Below, piece after piece: positions 29,081-38,638 of a DNA stretch of 64,000 bases. The notes beneath the pieces are model-generated. The model was not told the DNA's origin and ran no database searches. It saw only the letters and a program-made list of their open reading frames with translations. This DNA comes from Arsenophonus sp045399315 (GTDB lineage Bacteria > Pseudomonadota > Gammaproteobacteria > Enterobacterales > Enterobacteriaceae), in NCBI GenBank assembly GCA_045399315.1, contig DAYVGO010000020.1, forward strand, positions 1 to 64,000, given 5' to 3'. The position numbers and the translations under genes are program-made. Position 1 is the stretch's first letter, and each line of letters begins with the position of its first letter.

Positions 29081-29110
29081 AAAAAACATCGATCGTTGAC
29101 TATCGATGCT
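29081..29110 (-). terminator. Terminator of dnaK-dnaJ
   Basis: On the minus strand, stem CATCGAT/ATCGATG with a short loop is followed by a run of seven T. It lies about 25 bases past the dnaJ stop. Confidence 0.88.
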
Positions 29111-29132
29111 CTATTAATTTAGCTAAATGATA

Positions 29133-30266
29133 TTATTTGGTCAGATCATCAAAAAACTTTTTCACACTATCTAAGAAACTTTTTGAACGAGGGCTGTTGC
29201 CATCGCTTTCACCGTTCAAGGATTCACCAAACTCTTTCAACAGTATTTTTTGTTTTTCATTTAGTTTAACTGGGGTTTCCACCACAATACGGCACATTAA
29301 ATCCCCCGTCGTACCACCACGAACAGGCTTAACGCCTTTTCCTTTCATGCGGAAAATTTTTCCTGTTTGTGTTTCAGGTGGAATTTTGAGACTTACTCGA
29401 CCATCAAGTGTCGGTACATCAATTTCACCACCTAGTGCTGCAATCGCAAAGTTAATTGGTACTTCACAATATAAGTTATTACCATCACGCTCAAAAATAG
29501 TATGTCTTGCGATATTGACCTGAACATATAGATCTCCGGCAGAAGCTCCATTCTCACCAGCCTCACCTTCACTGTTTAAACGAATACGATCACCGATATT
29601 AACCCCGGGTGGAATTTTTACTGACAAAGTTTTGTATTTCTCTACTCGACCATGGCCATGACATTTAATACAAGGCTCTTTGATAATTTGACCACGACCA
29701 TGGCAAGTTGGACAAGTTTGCTGAACAGCAAAAAATCCTTGCCGGATCTGAACCTGGCCTGTGCCATGACAAGTTGAGCAAGTTTCTGGTTTTGTGCCTG
29801 GTTTAGCACCACTTCCATTGCAAACATCACATTTTTCTAAAGTCGGAATACGGATCTCTTTGGTTACACCACGAACTGCTTCTTCTAAGGTTAATGTGAT
29901 TTCGTATTGAAGATCTGCCCCACGAGCCGAACGCTGGCGTCTACCACCACCAAAGATATCACCAAATACATCACCAAAAATATCACTAAAATCAGCACCA
30001 GAAGCAAAACCTCCGCTAAAACCTCCGCCCATGCCACCTTGTTCAAAAGCCGCATACCCATACTGATCATAAGCAGCACGTTTTTGTGCATCAGTTAAAA
30101 TTTCATAAGCCTCTTTAATTTCCTTAAACTTACTTTCCGCTTGCTTATTACCCTGATTACGATCTGGATGATATTTCATTGCCAGACGTTTATACGCTTT
30201 TTTAATCTCTTTCTCGTCAGCCGTTTTAGCAACGCCTAAAACTTCATAATAATTTCTTTTTGCCAT
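29133..30266 (-). CDS. dnaJ: Chaperone DnaJ (Hsp40)
   Basis: DnaJ delivers unfolded clients to DnaK and stimulates its ATPase. It has 377 residues (376 in E. coli). The J domain has HPD at residues 33-35 (MKYHPDRNQG). A Gly/Phe-rich linker follows to about residue 110 (GGMGGGFSGGFASGADF). The zinc domain has four CxxCxGxG repeats: CDVCNGSG, CSTCHGTG, CPTCHGRG and CIKCHGHG. The C-terminal substrate domains end in KKFFDDLTK. It is second in dnaK-dnaJ, 116 bases after dnaK, with a GC-rich hairpin between them. Confidence 0.98.
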   Translation of the reverse strand: MAKRNYYEVLGVAKTADEKEIKKAYKRLAMKYHPDRNQGNKQAESKFKEIKEAYEILTDAQKRAAYDQYGYAAFEQGGMGGGFSGGFASGADFSDIFGDVFGDIFGGGRRQRSARGADLQYEITLTLEEAVRGVTKEIRIPTLEKCDVCNGSGAKPGTKPETCSTCHGTGQVQIRQGFFAVQQTCPTCHGRGQIIKEPCIKCHGHGRVEKYKTLSVKIPPGVNIGDRIRLNSEGEAGENGASAGDLYVQVNIARHTIFERDGNNLYCEVPINFAIAALGGEIDVPTLDGRVSLKIPPETQTGKIFRMKGKGVKPVRGGTTGDLMCRIVVETPVKLNEKQKILLKEFGESLNGESDGNSPRSKSFLDSVKKFFDDLTK

Positions 30267-30292
30267 ATTTATTTTACCCTTAACACACGCAA

Positions 30293-30320
30293 ACGGGCGT
30301 AGAGTTCCCCCAACGCCCGT
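30293..30320 (-). terminator. GC-rich hairpin between dnaK and dnaJ
   Basis: Stem ACGGGCGT/ACGCCCGT with a 12-base loop lies in the dnaK-dnaJ spacer. It lacks a following T-run, so it is more likely a partial attenuator or an RNA processing and stability element than a full terminator. It would make dnaK mRNA more abundant than dnaJ (inference). Confidence 0.5.
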
Positions 30321-30382
30321 ACCCGGTTTTCAGTAACACAGAAAATAATCCTAACCTTCGTTACTGTGCCCGCTAAGAGCCA

Positions 30383-32308
30383 CTATTTTTTATCTTTATC
30401 CTTATCGTTGACTTCTTCAAATTCAGCATCAACAACATTATCATCTTGTTTAGCTTGAGCATCTGCAGCCGCATCTGCTGTACCTGCTTGAGCCTGCTGT
30501 TGAGCTAACTCAAGTAGTTTGGCAGAAGCTTGCACTAGGGCTTGAATTTTCGCTTCAATCGCTGCTTTATCTTCACCTTTGCCCGCTGTTTCCAACTCAG
30601 AAATGGCTTTTTCTATGTTAGTTTTATCATCAGCATGTAACTTGTCACCAGCTTCTTCAATTTGTTTACGCGTACCATGCATCAATTGATCAGCCTGATT
30701 ACGTACCTGAACTAACTCTTCAAACTTACGATCTGCTTCCACATTTGCTTCTGCATCATTTACCATTCTTTGGATCTCATCTTCTTTAAGCCCAGAAGAT
30801 GCCTTGATGGTAATGTTTTGCTCACGGCCAGTATTCTTATCTTTAGCTGACACATGTAAAATACCATCAGCATCAATATCAAAAGTAACCTCAATTTGTG
30901 GCATGCCACGTGGAGCCGATTGAATACCATCCAAATTGAACTGTCCTAATGATTTATTATCACTAGCGCGTTTACGTTCGCCTTGCAATACATGTATGGT
31001 TACTGCCGACTGGTTATCTTCTGCCGTTGAAAACACCTGACTATGCTTTGTTGGAATAGTGGTATTCTTGGCAATCAATGTTGTCATTACACCACCCATG
31101 GTTTCAATACCTAAAGATAGTGGCGTGACATCAAGTAACAAGACATCTTTAACATCGCCGGCTAACACACCACCTTGTACTGCAGCACCGATAGCAACCG
31201 CTTCATCAGGGTTAACGTCTTTACGAGGCTCTTTACCAAAGAAATCGGCAACCGCTTTTTGTACCATCGGCATACGTGTCTGACCACCAACAAGAATGAC
31301 GTCGTTAATATCATTAACATTTAAGCCCGCATCTTGCAGTGCAACTTTCACCGGCTCCATTGAACGTTTAACCAAATCTTCAACTAGTGATTCAAGTTTT
31401 GCCCGAGTCACCTTAATATTCATATGCTTCGGACCACTTGCATCTGCAGTAATATAAGGCAGATTAACATCAGTCTGCTGAGCGGAAGAGAGCTCGATTT
31501 TAGCTTTCTCTGCCGCTTCTTTTAAACGTTGCATTGCTAGCGGATCATTGCGTAAATCAAAACCTTGCTCTTTCTTAAATTCATCAACCAGATAATTGAT
31601 CAGGCGATTATCGAAATCTTCACCACCTAAGTGAGTATCACCATTAGTTGCCAGCACTTCATAAGTTTTTTCACCATCGACATCATCAATTTCAATAATT
31701 GAAATATCAAAAGTACCACCACCTAAGTCATACACTGCAATAGTACGGTTACCTACTTCACGATCTAAACCATAAGCAAGCGCCGCTGCGGTTGGTTCGT
31801 TAATAATACGTTTTACATCTAAACCAGCAATACGGCCTGCATCTTTAGTTGCTTGACGCTGAGCATCATTAAAATAAGCAGGTACGGTAATAACAGCTTC
31901 AGTAACTGGTTCACCTAGATAATCTTCGGCCGTTTTTTTCATTTTCTTTAGAACCTCAGCAGAAACCTGAGGAGGAGCCATTTTCTGTCCTTTAACATCC
32001 AACCAAGCATCACCATTATCTGCCGCAATGATTTTATAAGGCATAATAGAAACATCACGTTGAACTTCTTCATCTTCAAACCGACGGCCTATCAAACGCT
32101 TAATAGCAAAAAGTGTATTTTGTGGATTAGTCACTGCCTGCCGTTTTGCCGGCTGACCCACAAGAATTTCACCATCTTGGGTATACGCAATAATAGAAGG
32201 TGTGGTACGATCACCTTCGCTATTTTCCAACACACGTGCACTTGCACCATCCATAATAGCTACACAAGAGTTAGTTGTACCCAGGTCAATCCCAATAATT
32301 TTACCCAT
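30383..32308 (-). CDS. dnaK: Chaperone DnaK (Hsp70)
   Basis: DnaK folds and protects proteins with DnaJ and GrpE. It has 641 residues (638 in E. coli). The ATPase domain begins GKIIGIDLGTTNSCVAIMDG and includes AVYDLGGGTFDISIIEI and VILVGGQTRMPMVQ. The linker DVLLLDVTPLSLGIET joins the substrate-binding domain, and the lid ends in a charged EFEEVNDKDKDKK. The GGAGGTG ribosome site precedes ATG. A heat-shock promoter lies 46 bases upstream, and dnaJ follows. Confidence 0.99.
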   Translation of the reverse strand: MGKIIGIDLGTTNSCVAIMDGASARVLENSEGDRTTPSIIAYTQDGEILVGQPAKRQAVTNPQNTLFAIKRLIGRRFEDEEVQRDVSIMPYKIIAADNGDAWLDVKGQKMAPPQVSAEVLKKMKKTAEDYLGEPVTEAVITVPAYFNDAQRQATKDAGRIAGLDVKRIINEPTAAALAYGLDREVGNRTIAVYDLGGGTFDISIIEIDDVDGEKTYEVLATNGDTHLGGEDFDNRLINYLVDEFKKEQGFDLRNDPLAMQRLKEAAEKAKIELSSAQQTDVNLPYITADASGPKHMNIKVTRAKLESLVEDLVKRSMEPVKVALQDAGLNVNDINDVILVGGQTRMPMVQKAVADFFGKEPRKDVNPDEAVAIGAAVQGGVLAGDVKDVLLLDVTPLSLGIETMGGVMTTLIAKNTTIPTKHSQVFSTAEDNQSAVTIHVLQGERKRASDNKSLGQFNLDGIQSAPRGMPQIEVTFDIDADGILHVSAKDKNTGREQNITIKASSGLKEDEIQRMVNDAEANVEADRKFEELVQVRNQADQLMHGTRKQIEEAGDKLHADDKTNIEKAISELETAGKGEDKAAIEAKIQALVQASAKLLELAQQQAQAGTADAAADAQAKQDDNVVDAEFEEVNDKDKDKK

Positions 32309-32658
32309 CTAAACACCTCCAAAGGGAATTCTTAACCAATCTAGTTACCAACCTATATGAGGCTCAATTAAGTTTTTTTCAAGGGATTTTTTCCCTAACC
32401 TCAAAAAAATCTACCTAACAAGAAACCTGGTGACAGTTTGATAGATTGACCATTGGTAACTACGATTTTCATTAAAATGGGGACATAAAAATATTCATCA
32501 AGGGGAGAGTAAAAAATTTTATTTTATATAAAAGTCATTTTAATCTTTGTTTTGCTGCAAACACTACTGATTATACTTGTTTTTCTCAAGCCCCAATAGC
32601 ATATATTAATTTATATCATATTGAATTATATATATTTAATGACATCTTAGAGAAACGT
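32309..32658. other. Intergenic between dnaK and satP remnant
   Basis: Apart from the heat-shock promoter, this 350-base divergent region shows no gene or structure I can name. Confidence 0.5.
32354..32385 (-). promoter_or_regulatory. Sigma-32 (heat-shock) promoter of dnaK
   Basis: On the minus strand CCCTTGAAA is followed after 14 bases by CCTCATATA. This fits the sigma-32 pattern CTTGAAA-N11-16-CCCCATnT, with one mismatch in the -10. It shows that heat-shock control of dnaK-dnaJ is probably retained. Confidence 0.85.
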
Positions 32659-33224
32659 ATGAGTTCAAATAATATTGCCAATCCAGGTCCATTAGGTTTG
32701 ATGGGTTTTGGTATGACAACTATTTTACTAAATATTCATAATGCAGTTTTTTTCCATTAACTTCCATGATACTTAGTATGGGTATCTTTTATGGCGATAT
32801 TGCCCAAGTTATTGCCGGTATTTTTGAGTTTAAAAAGGAAATACATTTACAGCAACAGCATTCTCTTCTTATGGCCTTTTTATGGTTAAGCTTAGTTGGG
32901 TTACTGATGCTCCCTGAAATCGCATTGGTGCAAGTAACACAACTGATTTTCTGGCCGTTTACCTAGCACTTTGGGGTATCTTTATACCTTATTTATGTTT
33001 TTCACTACGTTAAAAACTAATCAAGCACTACAATTAGTTTTTGCCAGCCTAACGGTACTCTTTGCCCTGTTAGCGATTGATAATATGTATGAAAACCAAA
33101 CCATGCTTACCATTGCTGGTTTCGAAGACATTATTTGTGGAGCAAGTGCTTTTTATCTGCGATGGCAGAAGTCATCAATGAACAATTTGGCCACACTATA
33201 TTATCTATTGGTAATAAATCGTAA
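32659..33224 (+). pseudogene. satP: Acetate/succinate transporter SatP (YaaH), broken
   Basis: SatP takes up acetate and succinate with protons at the inner membrane. The start SSNNIANPGPLGLMGFGMTT and continuation ILLNIHNAVFF are clear, then the frame stops at 32758. A second frame resumes ILSMGIFYGDIAQVIAGIFE, and a third TLFMFFTTLKTN and LTVLFALLAIDNMYEN. A last frame change gives AEVINEQFGHT to the end at 33224. Three frameshifts leave no functional product. In E. coli it sits between mog and dnaK; here the orientation and order are the same. Confidence 0.9.
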
Positions 33225-33629
33225 GTAGCATCTAGCACTATTAATAAAGCAGTTTTATACTTCTTTATTAGCTATTAAAAGCGATATTCATCTTAGCTGG
33301 TCTGCTTCACTACTAAGTGCAAATCTAACCAAAACTAGCAAACCAATGGTTACAAAAAACTCAAGTAAAGAATGGCTACCCATCATCATTAAATTTCCAA
33401 CTAAAACTCACACCTGACTAGCAACTTTTAGGCGGCTCGCTGAATAGATAGTCTGTTGCTGTGGCAAGGATTAGGGTTGGTACTATTGCCAATCGCATCG
33501 GACACTATGACAAATATGAAGAGATGCTGGATTTAAAAATAGATAGTTATTTATCACAATTCAAATTAATTGCCATTTTAATAATTGGCCAAATCATTCA
33601 CTCTGCTAAGAACACCAAGTTAAACAACT
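33225..33629. other. Unexplained stretch between satP and mog remnants
   Basis: About 400 bases contain short open pieces on both strands, including a hydrophobic minus-strand piece near 33300-33400 and a 63-codon plus-strand frame at 33461. None matches a family I know. yaaI/yaaW would be near here in E. coli, but I see no similarity. It is probably eroded coding DNA. Confidence 0.4.
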
Positions 33630-34205
33630 TCATCGCATGGCTGATTTAAGTCGAAATGCTTTAATAACTTTGGGATCAGTTTCAATATAGGGACCATCTA
33701 ATAATAGAATGAAGTAAGGCACACTGGCAAAAATACCGGCAACGATTTCTGTTCCTTGATCATCTTTATAAACCTGCTAATGTTTCTGTAATTGACTTAG
33801 GTTGCCCTGGTAAATTCAAAATCAATGTTTGCTTGCGGATAACGTCAACTTGTCGTTAGAGGATCGCCGTCGGTACAAAATGTAAACTTATTTGGCGCAT
33901 TTGTTCACCGAAACCGGGCATTTCCCGATCGGCAATCGCTAACGTCGCATTCGGCGTTACATCACGCAGAGCTGGCCCAGTGCACCAGTGGTTAAAACCA
34001 AATGACAAGCCAACTTATCAACTAATTCACACAGTCTATTTTCAACAATTATTTATTCATCAGGGATCAACCGTGACTTAATAACAAAAGGTGTTTTAAG
34101 GGCTGTTGAAAACCAATTTTCAAGCGCAGGGAGCCCCTGATCTTGATAAATTCCATTTGCTGTCCGATCTGAAACAGAAACCAAACCTATCCGCAACTTA
34201 TCCAA
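33630..34205 (-). pseudogene. mog: Molybdopterin adenylyltransferase, broken
   Basis: Mog adenylates molybdopterin before molybdenum insertion. The beginning reads LRIGLVSVSDRTANGIYQDQ and then RLIPDE, followed by a stop. LCELVDKLACHLVLTTG and the following GTGP region (here ALGQ) are damaged. After several frame changes the C-terminus reads GIFASVPYFILLLDGPYIET and KVIKAFRLKSAMR. The usual ATG is also gone (a TTG or ATT is in its place). Multiple lesions make it dead. With it, molybdoenzymes are probably non-functional unless another MogA/MoeA route exists. Confidence 0.9.
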
Positions 34206-34340
34206 TAATATCCTCAAAAATTCGATATTGTAAACAAGAGGTTAAATAATAAACCTAGGCAACTTATGCTATAGCTAAATAAAAGTGTAAACAATATTAT
34301 TGACTGGTCTTTGCCACCTATTAAGCAAGCAAATAAAAGG

Positions 34341-34370
34341 AAAAAGTCAAGTAAGATAACTTACTCGACT
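34341..34370 (-). terminator. Terminator of talB
   Basis: Stem AGTCGAGTAAG/CTTACTTGACT (one mismatch) with a TTAT loop is followed by TTTTTCCTTTT on the minus strand, about 25 bases after the talB stop. Confidence 0.85.
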
Positions 34371-34396
34371 GTTACTTTATAACAGCGAAATATCAA

Positions 34397-35350
34397 TTAT
34401 AGATGATGAGCAACCATTTTTTCCAATTTTTCCTGATCGATAGCAAATTTACGAATGCCATCAGCCAGTTTGTCTGTTGCCATTGCATCAGCATGATGTT
34501 GCCAATAAAATTCCGCTTCGGTCATTGGTAGCGGCCGTGGCTGAATTTGGCCATTGAATTCCAATTTGCGAACAACTTCACCTTGTGACTCAGCAAGTTC
34601 TTTAAGCAATGCCGGAGAAATCGTTAAACGGTCACAACCTGCCAATTGCAAAATTTCACCACTGTTACGGAAACTTGCTCCCATCACTACCGTTTTATAG
34701 CCATGCTGCTTATAATAATTGTAAATTTGTGTAACTGAAATGACGCCAGGATCTTCTTGCGGCGCATACTCTTTTATCTTAGTATTTGTTTTATACCAAT
34801 CAAGAATACGACCGACAAAAGGCGAAACCAGATAAACACCGGCTTCAGCACAAGCTCGCGCCTGAGCGAATGAGAATAACAAGGTCAGATTGCAGTTAAT
34901 ACCCTCTTTTTCCAACTGCTCTGCCGCGCGGATCCCTTGCCAGGTTGAAGCCAACTTTATCAAAATACGATCATTTTTAATGCCGGCATTATTATAAAGT
35001 TCAATTATGCGGCGAGCTTTTTTAATACAAGCATCACTATCATAGGAAAGACACACATCAACTTCTGTTGAAATCCGTCCTGGAATTAACTGTAAGATTT
35101 CTAATCCAATATTAACTGCTAATTTATCACATGCATCAATGACTTGTTGCTCGCGTGAATGACTTTGTCCACGCGCCCATGTGATCGCTTCATCAATGAG
35201 TGCCTGATATTCTGGGATCTGAGCCGCATTAAGGATCAAAGAAGGGTTAGTTGTTGCATCTTCGGGCTTATAAAGCTTCATTGCACTAATATCTCCCGTA
35301 TCTGCCACAACCGTTGTTATTTTACGTAAGGAGGTTAATCTATCGATCAT
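34397..35350 (-). CDS. talB: Transaldolase B
   Basis: TalB interconverts sedoheptulose 7-phosphate and glyceraldehyde 3-phosphate with erythrose 4-phosphate and fructose 6-phosphate in the non-oxidative pentose phosphate pathway. It has 317 residues, as in E. coli. ATTNPSLILNAAQIPEY near residue 31 and the Schiff-base Lys in RILIKLASTWQGIRAAEQLE near 132 are intact, as is CDRLTISPALLKELAES. It is flanked by the dead mog and by yaaA; yaaJ, which sits between talB and yaaA in E. coli, is gone. Confidence 0.98.
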   Translation of the reverse strand: MIDRLTSLRKITTVVADTGDISAMKLYKPEDATTNPSLILNAAQIPEYQALIDEAITWARGQSHSREQQVIDACDKLAVNIGLEILQLIPGRISTEVDVCLSYDSDACIKKARRIIELYNNAGIKNDRILIKLASTWQGIRAAEQLEKEGINCNLTLLFSFAQARACAEAGVYLVSPFVGRILDWYKTNTKIKEYAPQEDPGVISVTQIYNYYKQHGYKTVVMGASFRNSGEILQLAGCDRLTISPALLKELAESQGEVVRKLEFNGQIQPRPLPMTEAEFYWQHHADAMATDKLADGIRKFAIDQEKLEKMVAHHL

Positions 35351-35602
35351 TTTTTAATCCCGTCTTTATTCAGATTAAGCCGAGGCCCAAAATTCTATCT
35401 TTCTGGATAATATCACACATTGATATCACAACAAATAAATTTACCAACCATTGTTTTGATAACAAATTAAGCTCGCTATTTTTCACACAATATTGTCGTT
35501 TAAATAGCAATAATTAACGTTAAATGCTACAAATAACCCCAATGATAGCAATTCTCTATTTTGATAAAGTCGCTTATTTCTGAATTTTACTGGGTATTAA
35601 TT

Positions 35603-36379
35603 ATGCTTATCACAATTTCACCAGCCAAAACTCTCGATTATGAAAGTCCACTTGTTACTACTGAATATAGCCTACCAACCCTGTTATCACAGGCAGAACA
35701 ATTGATTCAGATCTGCCGTAAACTTACGCCAGCAGAAATTGCCAGTCTAATGCATATTAGTGATAAATTAGCTGGTTTAAATGCGGCTCGTTTTGGACAA
35801 TGGCAAACTAATTTTACCTTAGAAAATGCCCGGCCCGCGATCCTAGCTTTTAAGGGCGATGTATACACCAGTATGCAAATAGAAAGCTTCACGCCTGAAG
35901 ATTTCCACTTTGCGCAAAAACATCTTCGCATTCTATCCGGTTTATATGGTGTATTACACCCACTTGATCTGATGCAACCATACCGTTTAGAAATGGGAAC
36001 GAAATTAAACAACAAACATGGAAAGGATCTTTATGCCTTTTGGGGGGATATTATTACTGAAAATCTTAATCAAGCACTAAGCAAACAAGGTGATAATATT
36101 TTGATCAATTTAGCATCAGATGAATACCTTAAAGCAATTAATAACAAAAAACTGGACGCATATATTGTCAAACCTATTTTTCTGGATGGGAAACATGAGA
36201 AATATAAAGTAGTCAGTTTTTATGCTAAAAAAGCCCGCGGTTTAATGAGTCGTTTTATTATTCAAAATCAACTAAAAAACATTGAACAACTAACTGAATT
36301 TAACCTAGCCGGTTATCAATTTGATAGTGCTGCTTCTAAAGATAACGAATTAGTCTTCAAACGTTCACAACATGGGTAA
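35603..36379 (+). CDS. yaaA: Peroxide stress resistance protein YaaA
   Basis: YaaA (DUF328 family) protects against hydrogen peroxide by limiting free iron and binds DNA. The family start is MLITISPAKTLDYESP, giving 258 residues as in E. coli; an in-frame ATG 14 codons upstream (35561) has no family support. Conserved blocks are FKGDVYTSMQIESFTPED, LSGLYGVLHPLDLMQPYRLE and FYAKKARGLMSRFIIQN. It is convergent with thrC across a shared hairpin terminator. It looks intact. Confidence 0.96.
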   Translation: MLITISPAKTLDYESPLVTTEYSLPTLLSQAEQLIQICRKLTPAEIASLMHISDKLAGLNAARFGQWQTNFTLENARPAILAFKGDVYTSMQIESFTPEDFHFAQKHLRILSGLYGVLHPLDLMQPYRLEMGTKLNNKHGKDLYAFWGDIITENLNQALSKQGDNILINLASDEYLKAINNKKLDAYIVKPIFLDGKHEKYKVVSFYAKKARGLMSRFIIQNQLKNIEQLTEFNLAGYQFDSAASKDNELVFKRSQHG

Positions 36380-36404
36380 AAATGGAAGCACATGCTTCCA
36401 TTTT
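36378..36404. terminator. Bidirectional terminator between yaaA and thrC
   Basis: Stem AAAATGGAAGC/GCTTCCATTTT with a four-base loop (ACAT) sits between the two convergent stops. The A-run and T-run flanks allow use from both sides. Confidence 0.85.
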
Positions 36405-36413
36405 GAGGAATTA

Positions 36414-37710
36414 TTAGTTAGGAGCAAGCGTGAATAAAAATTGACGCAATAAAGCGAAATCGGCTGATAATTTATGGGATAATATCGGTAATTTAGCCCG
36501 TTCAGCTAAAACCGTCAGTAATGGTAATGTCTTACCTAAAATACTCTCGACACTCTGTTTAAATTTTGCTGGATGTGCAGTACTTAAGAACAGACCGTAT
36601 TAATTATCTTACAATTGATCCATAATATACGATATGCAATAGCAGCATGCATGTGGCTCGGAAATATAGTCTTTACTATCTAATTGTTGAAGTGTTTTTA
36701 CCGTCATTTGATCATTAACAACACCATAACTAAGCTCATCAAGTCCCCATTGCTGGCGTTGGAAAAGCACCTCTATGCGTAGCTAATTATTTGGTAGGCT
36801 GACATCCATCACATTGACAGAGTTGCTATCGTCTGATGTGGCAACCATTGACCTTCAGACAGACAACGGGGAACAGTATCATTAACATTAGTCGCAGCAA
36901 TAAAACGTTTCACCAGTAACCCCATCGCTTTCGCCAATAAGCCGGCGGCTAAATTACCAAAATTACCACTAGTACTGAAATAACTAATTGCTGACGCTTT
37001 TCCGCTGGTAGCTGGGCAACGGCTTCAAAATAATAACAAATCTGTGCCAATAAACGGCTAATGTTAATAGAATTAGCCGAAGTAAGACCTATATGCGCGA
37101 TTTAATTCTTTATCACCAACTGCCTGTTTTACTAATGTTTGGTAATTATCAAAGTCACCCTTGATTGCGATAGTGTGTATATTTTCCCCTAAGGTACAAA
37201 ATAACTTCTCCTGTAAGGAACTGATTTTACTTTCTGGATAGAGAATAATTAGCTGAACATTATTGAGACGATAAAAAGCATGAGCTACAGCAGCACCGGT
37301 ATCGCCTGAAGTAGCGGTTAAAATAGTGATAGGTTGATCACGGGCAATTTGTGCTAATATTGGTGCCATAAATCGCCAACCAAAATCTTTGCATGCCAAT
37401 GTAGGACCATGATACTGCTCCAGGCTAACAATACTTTCTTCTAATGGCCTAACAAATAATGGAAAATTAAACGCCTTTTTTACACACTTTGGCAGCATCT
37501 CAAAACAAATTTCATCTCTAATCTAGGCTGATAAAATATGGCTACTGCGGGTGATAAAATCGGACTGCAACCATTCACTCATCAATTCATGACTCAGTTT
37601 TGGTAATTCCACTGGGGAAAAAAAAGACCCTATTTTCCATCAAGTCCTTGTTTAACTGCCTGCACAAAACTGACCTGTTCGCCTTGATTTTTTAAATTAT
37701 ATAATCTCAT
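36414..37710 (-). pseudogene. thrC: Threonine synthase, broken
   Basis: ThrC converts O-phosphohomoserine to threonine. It starts MRLYNLKNQGEQVSFVQAVK and stops after about 26 codons. The best-preserved piece (37073-37498) has LEQYHGPTLACKDFGWRFMA, where the pyridoxal phosphate Lys is kept, and LTATSGDTGAAVAHAFYRLN. Its frame closes near the equivalent of residue 230. The rest is in scattered frames to the ending LSADFALLRQFLFTLAPN. It directly follows the dead thrB, so the pathway is lost in three genes at once. Confidence 0.93.
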
Positions 37711-37712
37711 TT

Positions 37713-38637
37713 TTAGCTTATCACTCTTGCACCCGTTGGATCCAAACGACACATATGCACAAAACTTGCTTTATTTTGTAGGTAATACTGTATCAACCAT
37801 TGTTTTACTTTCTCAGTAGTCTTCTTTTAATGGTAAATAGCAAATAATGTCGGCCCTGAGCCAGAAATACCACAAGCAACAGCGCCTATATTTTTTACTT
37901 TCTCGCTGGCTGATCGAAAACCGGGCAATATTTGAGCTCGATAAGCTTCAACAATTACATCCTGCAGCATGTCAATCGCTAAATCTGTTTGCTGAGTATG
38001 ACAAGCATGAATGAAACTGGCTAATAATCGACCATGGTTAACCATATCCTGCCGTGTATAATGGCTAAGTAAAATAGCCCTCGCTTCTGCGGTGGTAATC
38101 TTGATCCCCGGGTAAGCCATGACCCAAATCCAATCAGCAAAAATTAGGAATTGATTGGCTGATAATATTATTGTGTTCGACGACCAGCTGCATACCGCCC
38201 AAGTAACATGGCACAACATTATCATAGTGAATACTTCCAGCTATACGGTCTTCCAGTTGTCCCATCATTAATAACAGCCTATTTTTATCAAAAGGACGGC
38301 TGGCATATTCATTTAATGTCATTAGTGCTGCTACTACCGAACAGGCACTAGAGCCTAAGCCAATAGGCATATTTTTTTCCAATGTTATTTCAACATTGAT
38401 TGACTCGTCCAGAAATTGATAAAACAGCTGCTATGCCTGATAAACGATATTTTGCTGTGGCTGTAGTGGCAATTTGCTAACAAAAGATCCTCTATTTATC
38501 AAATTAAACTTATCTGCTTTGACTACAGAGACACAATCGCCTAATTGCTTATTGTCTATCTAGTAGAGAACTGCACTCAATACATTAAATCCGACACTCA
38601 CATTGCCAATCGATGCTGGCGCATAAACTTTAACCAT
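37713..38637 (-). pseudogene. thrB: Homoserine kinase, broken
   Basis: ThrB phosphorylates homoserine. It opens VKVYAPASIGNVSVGFNVLS, runs to a stop after NIVYQA, and then resumes in frame with EKNMPIGLGSSACSVVAALM, the GHMP-kinase ATP loop (normally PIGSGLGSSA; two residues are missing here). HYDNVVPCYLGGMQLVVEHN follows, then another frameshift, and GISGSGPTLFAIYH. The last residues CRLDPTGARVIS end two bases before the thrC ATG. At least one nonsense and two frameshift lesions are present. Confidence 0.93.
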
Positions 38638-38638
38638 T

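Noticed and set aside
29137..29523. 128-codon open frame antisense to dnaJ.
   Set aside because: No family resemblance; explained by codon usage of dnaJ.
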